DNA of 64,000 nucleotides from Blasia pusilla (lineage: Eukaryota; Marchantiophyta; Marchantiopsida; Blasiales). Below the pieces are notes generated by a model. The model was given only the letters and a program-made list of their open reading frames with translations. It ran no database searches and was not told the DNA's origin. A program made the translations under genes and the position numbers. Where the stretch lies: positions 28,086,001 through 28,150,000 of the forward strand of contig CM114273.1 of assembly GCA_050084515.1 (NCBI GenBank), written 5' to 3'. Below are positions 55,701 through 64,000 of the stretch, piece by piece; position 1 is the first letter of the stretch, and the number at the start of each line of letters is the position of its first letter.

Positions 55701-58186
55701 TAATTTGTCATGACCAGTGCAAGTTTTTGGTTGGTGGTAGGGATGGTCGAATCCGTGCATGAAGAAGTATGAAGACATCTTGGATCTCTCTTCAGGAATC
55801 TTGTGTTCCAACAGTAATTCACTTCTCCCTGATTCTATAGTAAAGGAGAGCCTGAAGCATGCTCGAGTATTTCAGCAAGTGAACAAAAAGTTCATCCCCG
55901 CAGTTGCAGACAGTATTTTGCTCCTGATCGATCAAGTAAGGGTTTCTTGACGCGGTTGACAACAAAACTAAACTTTTGTGGATTTTTCTTCATTCCTTAA
56001 TTCCAGTTCGTTCTCTTATTGGGGAATTTTTAACAGGAAAATTACCTTTGATTTCATCTTCCTTTAATTCATGGGTTCATGCAGCGCCCGTTTTGTCTTT
56101 AGATCGTCGCGTTTAACTTCCAAGTTGGATTGTCATAGTCCATGTAAGATTTCAGGTAATTGCTCAGCACAAAATGGCGATGGATTAATTTTCCTGACTG
56201 ATTTACTGTACTTATGATTGGATTACTTATAGCATGCAGCAGATGAGCGCGTACGCTTGGAGGAGCTCAGAGAAGAGGTATAGTTTCCTAAATCTGGCCT
56301 GATCATCTTCTTTTATGATTCAATAGGAACCATGCATCTTCAACCTTTCGACGGCTCGACTCTGATCACTTCATTTGCGTGGCAGGTGCTCGGTTCAAGT
56401 ACAATGAAGCAAACATCTCTTCTAAAATCCACTCAAGAATTGGTAGGTTCTTAAAGCACTTTAATGTTCTGGTAAGAAAACCGCTCAGTCTATGTTTAGC
56501 TGGCCTCGAAAAGTCTCCCCTTCGAAATATCTTTCGTTACTAGTAGGATTCATAGTTTTTGATATTGCGGGGCCGAAACTTGACCATCTGGCGTTGATTA
56601 CTGAGGGTTGATTGTCAGACATTGGAGTTTATGGAGCAACAAATGCTGCAGACATACAGCCAGCAAATTGAAGATTGGGGATGGCGACTTAAAACGCCTT
56701 CTGGGAAGTCGTCTACTTATGTTAGGTGGGCTGATCGACTCCTGCGCGTCTTGATTATTGCTCATGAACCTCGTGTGTTGGTCTCAATCTACGCTAAAGT
56801 TCACTGACGTGCTCACCTATTTGGGATTAATATTGTGAACTTTATTTTGTGCTGAGGTGGATCCAGTGCTGGAGGAATGTGCAAAGTTCTACTATGTGCC
56901 GTAAGCATAAGTCTTCATTACCTACTGCACTTTGCAATTGATCTGATGCTAAGTCTTTATCCTTGCCTAGGACTTAGCTCGCCAGTTGTGGAGAATCTGA
57001 GTACATCTTCAAATAACTGATGGCCTATCCGCTGACTACCTGAAGTCCCTAATTCCAGGTCCCTCGCATTTTGGGAGTGAATTTGACTGGAGCAGATCTT
57101 ACTGAATACCTGCGCCAGGTATGAATATGGAAACATGTTGCCTGTTAGTGTACGAATTCGAATATTTGCCATGGTCGAGTTCAACTTGACCCTGACTCTC
57201 GCTGCTGGTATCTGACAGCTCACGGACACTCAGGGTTCTTCAGCTCCACCTCCAGCAATAATACGCATTCTCAACAACAAGGCCTGTCGAGGTACGGACA
57301 ATAGGGATGACACTTTCTGGGCATCATCAGTGGATACTTTCTTTGCTCTATTGATTATTTATGGACCTTCTACTTCCATCTTATATTTATCCCTTTATGT
57401 TCATGAATGTTGGAGTCCTCGTGCAAAACTTAGGAAACGTTTGATGTACAGGCCGTCACCCCTTGTAGGAGTATAGGTTCTTGATTTGTAAGAGAATCTT
57501 TGTTCCTTACATGGTTTTGGGGCAAGAAGAGAACATTTCTTTTTGGCTGCATGCTTATTATCAGCAGTAGTGAATCTAATGAATGGGCCCTATCTATATT
57601 TGAATACAAGCGGTGAGTGGTCTTGGAAAGTCAAGCAGGTGCAATGATGTTCGGGTCCCTATGTTTTTTGAATACCATTGGTGAGTGGTCTTGGGATGTC
57701 AAGCAGGTGCAATTATGTTCGGAGACACCTTATTACCGGCAGAGTGCAGACAGCTTGTTGAACAGCTGAAGGCAACGTCATTATGTTTTCAGGTGTGACT
57801 CTTAGATATATATCTCCACTGCTATGCTTAGGGCCATTTGAGAATCATCCAGTGTAGATGGGTTGCTCTAGTTTCATCAGTTGCAAGTGTACAAGTCGCA
57901 TATTTCCCTCTTACAAGAGCGCCAAGTACTCCTCTCCACCGGAAAGCATCATAATTTGAGTACATTGCAGTGTGCACATGGTCGTCCTACGATGGTGCCC
58001 CTGGTGGACCTCCAAGCTTTGCGTAAGCGTCTGCAATCCTCGTCTGGTTTTGGAAATGAGTCTGGTAAGGCATGTGGGTCGACAGCATCAAAGATTGGGA
58101 AGTACAGCAGCAAGTGGCATGGATTGCAGACAAGAGTGAGACCAACCATTGCAAGAGCCCAAGCAAGACTAAAGCAAGCGCCATAA
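49746..58186 (+). CDS. MLH3: DNA mismatch repair protein MLH3, 24 exons, 1262 residues
   Basis: Exons: 49746-49871, 50404-50455, 50608-50655, 50939-51093, 51229-51286, 51633-51690, 51867-51959, 52119-52239, 52387-52402, 52612-52865, 53114-53192, 53311-54870, 54958-55084, 55213-55292, 55424-55512, 55741-55935, 56233-56277, 56386-56442, 56619-56725, 56867-56900, 57059-57118, 57219-57291, 57707-57792, 57971-58186. All have GT-AG borders and the phases give one open frame of 1263 codons. The N-terminal GHKL ATPase domain shows AEELVCNSIDAGATQ, DDNGCGI, TLGFRGEALSSLSD and GTTVIVKDIFYNQPVRRR. The large central exon 12 encodes an acidic, poorly conserved linker. The C-terminal endonuclease motif DQHA-x2-E-x4-E is intact (DQHAADERVRLEE, about residue 1036), followed by AVPRILGVNL, NNKACRGAIMFGD and CAHGRP. 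MLH3 pairs with MLH1 (MutL-gamma) and is needed for meiotic crossovers. All key residues are present, so it should be functional. Confidence 0.95.
57601..57722 (+). repeat. 68-bp-offset duplication of an MLH3 splice acceptor
   Basis: Positions 57601-57654 and 57669-57722 are two diverged copies of one 54-base segment (TGAATAC...GTGAGTGGTCTTGG...GTCAAGCAGGTGCAAT.ATGTTCGG). The second copy provides the acceptor and first bases of MLH3 exon 23. Together the copies create an additional exon with a GCAG acceptor (57638) and a GTGAGT donor (57681): 57639-57680, 42 bases, no stop, frame-preserving. Confidence 0.85.
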
Positions 58187-61100
58187 GTTCATTCGTCCGG
58201 ATTAATTCTCGTCTATATATGCCGTCCATGACAACTAGCAACGCCCTTATGCAGGGAGTTTCGGACACCTCAGTTACACCATATTTGGCGTATTCATTCA
58301 GACATTGTATAGACAGGGAAAGTGTATCATATTCAGTGGTTGTACTCATATTGAAGTGATTCGTAGATCGTAGAGAGACAGGTTTCTGTAGCACATTGAA
58401 AGCACATTACTGCAGCATTGTACCGAGGCTAGTTTCTTATTGTTGTGATGTATGGCGTTGTGGACTCCGAGTCTAGAGTGACGGACATATTTCTTAGTCG
58501 ATTTGGGGACCGGATCTCCGACCGAAAGGTTTTGTTTGTCTCATGTTTCCTGGAGAAGATTTGTCGAGATGATTCATCCAGAACTTTACATTTGTTACCG
58601 GAGTAAATTTGCAGTATTCTATTGGAATAATTTTGTAGACGTCTCTCACTGTATCATGAAACCTGAGCTTTTTCTTACGTTCGGGCATTACGGCCCCAAC
58701 TATATCACCTGCCTAGCTCAAACTATATGCATATTTCGAGTAGAGCCCTGATATTCTTTGGATGCGTACATCTAAACATACATGCCCAAAATTACATTCT
58801 AGAATAGTAGTTTTTTGGTTCAAACGGTTCCTCTACAAGTATCAAATGAAGGTGGTTTCACAAATGAAACAAAAGGTTCTATCCTTTCTATCCATATTGT
58901 TGTCCAGACGAATCTAGCTAGTTTGAAAGTCGCGAGAGCACCTAGTGGTGGACATATTCAGATAAGTAGGCTCTATTCTGAATGATGTGGGAGGGTTATC
59001 TCAAAAGGTATTCCAAGAAAAAACTGGTCTACCAGTTTTGCACGAAGTTTAATGATTCTCAACAAGCAATGATGAGATATGCAAATCATTTCTAGTTTAT
59101 GTGAACCTTCTTGAGGTACTCTAGGGATAGTTCTCTTTGAGAAGATGATCAGATGTCTGTGATTTTTTTTTGAAAGGAAGATCCTTTCACATGGTCTATA
59201 CATTGTACATTTTGGTTGATATTTTTTCCTTGCTTGATAATTTGAGCAAGGTCTTTTAGTACAAGTTTATGGATGTTAGCAATATTAGTAGTCGTATTAA
59301 TTATGAAATCAATTCTACTTCCATGGAATTTATGATAGAAACTCATGATTTCAATGTATCGGCATTCTTGGAAGATACACGTTATCACATTCTATCAAAC
59401 TCTAAAGCACATGGTGGTTATCTTAGACATTTACAATTTGATGTAAGGCGTTAGAGATTCCACAGCACAAAGATGTCAAGGGATCTCACAAGGATGAATT
59501 TGGAGGTTGTCATATTTTTTTAAGTAAGCTTTTTAGAAAGTGTTTTTATAGTCTTGCATAATCATTTTGGAAATATCACATTGGTGCGATAAGAATTCTT
59601 AACCCCTTGCACATGCCTTTCAAACAAGTGGGATTACATCGTTGAGAATGTAAAGATTTGAATTACTTGTGGAGAAACTTTGGAAGCTACTTACTATAGA
59701 GGGGACATTTGCATCATTAATGTTGATGTTGTAAAATAAGAGTTACGGTCTTTCAAGTTGATGGCTAAAATTGAGTGCAAAAATTGAGTGCCATTGTTTT
59801 ACATGTTGTAAGAGTTCGGAATCTTTATTTTGCCATATGAGTGAGCATTTTCTATTGAGAGCACAATCAAGAGTAAGTTTTCCAATAGTCTAAGCTAGAA
59901 ACATCCAAGTGCAATTTTCTAACTTTGAATATCGGTTTGTTAAACGTGGCAAATACCTTTCCCATCAAGCAAGAGAATTAGTTAAATTTGCTCAAGCATC
60001 TCAAAATTTATCTTGGTTACTTTGTAACTCCTTGATATAGAAGTTAGAACCCCTTTAAAATACATTGGATCTTTGGAGCTCCAAGGATTCTTAAGGGGCA
60101 AAATGTTTGGTTTTGGTAGAGAGGCTTAGCCAAGTTCAACTATTAAAAAAAGTATTATAATTAGAATTATTAGATTTTGTACTTTTTAGATTAAGAAAAC
60201 GTCAAGGGAGAGGAAAGAAGGATAGGGTTCTAGCCAGCAGGAAATTGTAAAGAAGAAGGGAAGGGAAAAGGTGCAGAGAAATGCTTAGAAAATTTATGGA
60301 CAACCAAAAATTGATTGGCATATCTACATACTTGCAGAAAATTTGTCATAAAAGAGGGGTAGTTAATTAATCTAACCAGAGAAAATAACCGCAAGAAAAA
60401 ATTATTCAACTTTAGGTATCACAACCCGCTTGGGTAAATAAAGTTAACCAAAACAGCCACATTTTGCCTAAAGAGATAGAAATTTTATGTAGAAGCAAAA
60501 TCACACAAATGTGTTATGATCATTACCACCATGCATACACTCCCCTTTTTTTTCCTCTCCATCCCACGTGTTAATTAATTACTTTCTCTCTACACATTGG
60601 TTTTGTTTCCTAAATGCAACTCTAATAGTTAAATGTCGGTGGTTTCTTGCGTATTTCATTACGGGGTATATCCATCCATTCTCATTTGCAACATCTATAT
60701 AATAATTGGCGATCCCATATCCATAATACAACAAGATAGTGAGATAATAGGAGAAAATAGGCAACCTATTTGAATTTTTTGTTTGAGCCATATTAGATGG
60801 ATAGAAATAAATAGGATAGAGAAAACCATCAATAGGGATTTGAGTGGAATAGGAAAAAAAAATGATTCATCAAGGAATAATTCATTTAATATTATAATGG
60901 CATATTATTATTGATGGGTGATTATAAATATTAATAAAGAGAAATAATTATGATAAATAACCAAAATTTTAGAATTTGTGTCTTAATTTATATTTGATGG
61001 AAAGGGAAAATAAATTTTAGTGGAGAAGGAATAAATATTTTTTAAATTTTATGGAAGGGTAAAATTACTTAGGTGATTGGGATATCATTTAAATTTGAAT

Positions 61101-62172
61101 GGAAGATTTTAATTACTTAGAAGAGTGAAATGTTATTACTCTTCTAAGATTTTAGAAAATAGAAATTATATTTAAAATTTGAAATAAAATAATTTTATTA
61201 TTTTTAAAATTAATGGTATTAATTCACATGTGATATTTTGGGAAAATAAAATGAATTTTAATGATAAAGTAAAATTATTTTGTTAAATAAAATTAATTAA
61301 TAATTAGTAAGTGAGTGTTACTTTGGTAATAATACTCTCTTTCATCTATGAAGAGCACGAGCATCGGTCAGTATATATTACTATTGGAGAGTGCCTTCTT
61401 CATTTGCAAACACCTCCATGTTTGATACATGGCAATCGGGCAACAAAAGAATGTTTTCTATTTTACAGGCAACAAGAAAAAAAATTCATTTTTAACAACC
61501 AAAAAAAAAATTTGTGCAACATGATTAGTCCCTACACTCCCATGCATAGGATTAGAGGAAACTCCTATGAGGTGTTGACACCTGTCCTTTAAAAGTTTTA
61601 AAAGTCCGCTCACACTCTTCTATTGTTAATAGGTGTCATATAAAAATAATTAAATCGACGGGAAATTTTGTACATACTAATGTAATCTAAAATGCACATT
61701 ATTTAAAATACAAACGTCTATATAAACACAAATTGGAGACCAACGCGAAAAGACATATCCCACACACCGTCACAATTCGCCCATGTCTATGTACGAACCT
61801 AAGGTGGAGGTACGGGACGAAAATCCAACAGGTCCATACCAGACCGCGCATAGAGCTCTAGCTCGGAAAATCTATGCGCCCCTAGTATATGGGGTGTGAT
61901 TAGGAATTCCAAAATATTTGCCGGTTTTTTTCATTGTTTTACGAAAAAACTGCATTTCTCGGGTCGGGTTTCTCGAACTTTTGCTTGTTGTCTGATAGGA
62001 AATTCTTAAATTCTACGGGCTGGCATTACAAAGAAGGCCTGTTCTAGGCGCCCGTAGGTCCATACTCCGAGTAAAAAATACGAACTTGTCCTCCACCCAT
62101 TCGCCAGCAAGAGCAACTTTCGTGGCTTCCACCCTTCTCTCAAACCCGCCCCCCCCCCCCCTCCGGTGGCGT
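58187..62172. other. Intergenic, increasingly AT-rich
   Basis: Beyond the MLH3 3' UTR no reading frame shows coding character. From about 60800 to 61320 the sequence is strongly AT-rich (runs such as AAAATTAATTAATAATTAG). A run of 13 C lies at 62147-62161. I see no RNA gene or recognisable element. Confidence 0.45.
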
Positions 62173-62226
62173 GGAGAGCGATATTGCCAAAGCCCGAAGC
62201 ACTAATTGCTCCGGGCTTAGGGGCTC
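62173..62226 (+). repeat. 54-bp inverted repeat, left copy
   Basis: GGAGAGCGATATTGCCAAAG followed by CCCGAAGCACTAATTGCTCC and GGGCTTAGGGGCTC recurs in reverse complement at 63546-63599 with only two differences. Each arm contains its own small palindrome (GAGCACTAATTGCTC in the right copy). The arms bracket 1.3 kb including the copper-transporter pseudogene. Confidence 0.9.
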
Positions 62227-62717
62227 CCACTAATTGGGAACCCCCAAGCGCCCTAACCTACCCGTTATCTCCTAACCCACCCGCAAGTCCCTAACTAATT
62301 GCTAACCCTAGGATTATCCTGACGTGCTCTCTCCGCCCCCGTCAATCGACCCTTCTCCGGATACTGTGTCGACCAGACCGCCACGGATATCCGTCGTAGA
62401 GATCCCCATGGCATGGTAATGTACATAAACTTACATGGGGACCATACCATGTACATGATCCCCGCTGTTTACCCATGGCCTCTGACATCGTCCAATGACC
62501 TCGTTCCTTCCAAAGTCCTAAACCCATTCGGAGCAGTTTTTTTTGGGACCACTCGTGGAATGGCTTTCGAACGAAGGAAGGAATGGCTTCCTTCGCACAT
62601 TGCACCTTCCGTTGATGGCCTTCATTCTTTGCAACATTACGGGGCCTCCAGGGTTCGTTGTCTCGTGCATTTCGAGTAGACACTCGACTACACACCGGGG
62701 AATGGAAAATGGAAAGG

Positions 62718-63172
62718 TTAAACGTTACGTCCGACTTCTAAAGACAATTTTCGACGCATCAAGCAGACAAAATGCGAGAACGTGAGACCTAAGATGATCG
62801 CGATAAACACTCCGTTGTTGAAAGACATGGCCATCAGCATGAGGAAGTACCCCGTTGTAGCATTGATCGCGAAAAGAATCGAAAGAAACACCGAGTGCGA
62901 CGGAGGGAAAGTGAGGCGGACGGGACGCCGAGTCTTTCACAAGTTGATCCATGGCTTTTCTCAACAGCGACGCCGGAAATACGATAGCCATTCGTGCAAA
63001 GCATGGCGATGACCAGCGAGGCCAAGACGCGGTTTGGGCGTATTGCGTTGCGGTCTTCATCTCGCCTGGAAGAAGCAATGTCACCGCTACCCCAAAGAGA
63101 AGGTAATCTGCATCCCATTGTTCATCTCAGTCCTCCCATGGGCGCGTCTGCCAAATTCGTGGTCGAATTCAT
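62718..63172 (-). pseudogene. CTR/COPT-type copper transporter pseudogene
   Basis: Reading the minus strand across all three frames recovers a Ctr family protein of normal size (about 150 codons, no intron). A Met at 63172 opens MNSTTNLADAPMGG. After a frame break, MQITFSLG follows, corresponding to the Met-rich MxMTFFWG start. The next frame gives VTLLLPGEMKTATQYA. A further frame gives LASLVIAMLC, and another HEWLSYFRR, the end of the first membrane segment. The last frame gives NATTGYFLMLMAMSFNNGVF then IAIILGLTFSHFVC, which contains the MxxxM copper motif (MLMAM) and the third segment, before a stop at 62718. At least four frameshifts separate these pieces. Active family members form trimers that import Cu(I) at the plasma membrane. 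This copy cannot work. Confidence 0.85.
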
Positions 63173-63545
63173 GAGGCCACGGCCTTGTTCCATCGTCCTG
63201 TCGGTGTCTGCTCTTCGCTACCAATTCTAGACTGAACTTCCCTCTCCCTCACTCTGCTCCGAGAACTCCGCTCTCACAAAATTCAATTCCAGAAAGAGCC
63301 TATTCATGTATCCGATGAATACCTCATGACCGGAGGCCAGGGATCAGCGAGAAAGCTTTGAAATAGACATGATCCGTCCGTCACGAGTTGTGGCTGGAGT
63401 ATTGGGCTCCAAGAATTTGCTGTCAAATCGCGCTCGGTTTGTGTCGCTCTCGCGTTTAGGGAGGGGTTTGCTGTCAGATCGACATTCACTTTGCAAGTTT
63501 CTACAGGTGCATTACTGTCACTCACCTGTCTTCTGTCTTGCCTCT

Positions 63546-63599
63546 GAGCCCCTAAGCACGGAGCAATTAGTGCTCCGGGCTTTGGCAATATCGCTCTCC
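63546..63599 (-). repeat. 54-bp inverted repeat, right copy
   Basis: Reverse complement of 62173-62226 with two mismatches. No target-site duplication is obvious next to either arm. The arms may be the ends of a small fold-back or TIR element, or two independent insertions of one palindromic short element. Confidence 0.9.
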
Positions 63600-64000
63600 G
63601 AATGTCATAAGCACCAAGCAAACAGCAGCAGCACGTTTGAGATACATGACTGATGCCATGAAACTCCGAGTCTCGATGTTGAGATAATCTTCAGCCTATG
63701 AAGATCGAAAAATGAACTTCAATAAAAACGCTTGATGGAAAGGGCTAGCTCAACAGTGCCAGAATGAGAAAGATCGTTCAATGTTGTACGAGTCATTTCA
63801 TTCTCGATTGTTACAAGAAATGATAGGTTAAGTGACGGTTGTAAGTAGAATGTGTATCAGCTGTTGTCATTGATTGGCATAAGATTTGTAGTGACTAAGA
63901 CATGGCGTTCCAGCGTTGTTCTGTTCCATCTAATAAAATATCTGAGCGGGGGCGCTCCTTAGTTCAGGGTGGCCACTGTGAGTATCGTCATGTTAGCTCG
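63600..64000. other. No supported gene
   Basis: No reading frame here shows coding features. A short segment at about 63710-63740 (AATAAAAACGCTTGATGGAA) resembles part of the dispersed repeat at 7743-7880 and 30685-30815. Confidence 0.4.

Noticed and set aside
62725-63118. Two overlapping minus-strand ORFs as real proteins
   Set aside because: Each holds only scraps of the copper transporter. The family pattern appears only when frames are changed, so they are pieces of one pseudogene.
1-64000. CRISPR arrays, bacterial operons or ribosome binding sites
   Set aside because: The window is eukaryotic: spliced genes, plant transposons and no spaced palindromic repeats.

Overview
The window looks like nuclear DNA of a streptophyte plant that makes flagellate sperm, such as a bryophyte, lycophyte, fern or charophyte alga. 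A bryophyte-like genome with short introns is my weak preference. The reasons are a plant-type MLH3 gene with 24 short exons, a CFAP45 gene (an axonemal protein absent from seed plants without motile sperm), a CACTA transposon of plant En/Spm type, and Ty3/gypsy elements. I cannot name the species.

Layout. Positions 1-9346 hold a decayed CACTA element on the minus strand (tnp2, DUF4218 and DUF4216 pieces), ending at a clear CACTA terminus at 9346. Positions 9347-15070 hold retroelement scraps, three ~160-190 bp tandem or direct repeats and a few unrecognised ORFs. Positions 15072-24752 hold Ty3/gypsy element A (minus strand). Element B, a relative on the plus strand (24753-30252), lies head-to-head with A and is cut off inside its reverse transcriptase. 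Positions 32314-35250 carry an unrecognised three-exon gene for a 652-residue protein with two membrane segments. Positions 38126-39803 hold a damaged non-LTR-type reverse transcriptase. Positions 42880-46513 carry CFAP45 (minus strand), and 49746-58186 carry MLH3 (plus strand), which I could resolve into one open frame of 1262 codons. Positions 58200-62170 are AT-rich and empty. Positions 62173-63599 contain a frameshifted CTR/COPT copper-transporter pseudogene bracketed by a 54-bp inverted repeat.

The most remarkable content is the pair of elements A and B. Both encode, between the aspartic protease and the reverse transcriptase, a C5-cytosine DNA methyltransferase resembling the DNMT3/DRM group. 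Element A also ends its integrase with a PHD finger. The order is gag, two zinc knuckles, protease, linker, methyltransferase, RT, RNase H, integrase, PHD. Two diverged copies with the same order argue that the methyltransferase is a fixed part of this lineage, not a chance capture. A third scrap of the same lineage (PHD tail) lies at 9937-10245. All copies are broken by stops and frameshifts, and several stops are TAG where the sister copy has a CAG or CAA codon.

Limits: all family calls come from reading motifs and exon phases by eye. No database search or alignment was run. LTR borders, the 5' end of CFAP45 and the small ORFs are uncertain.
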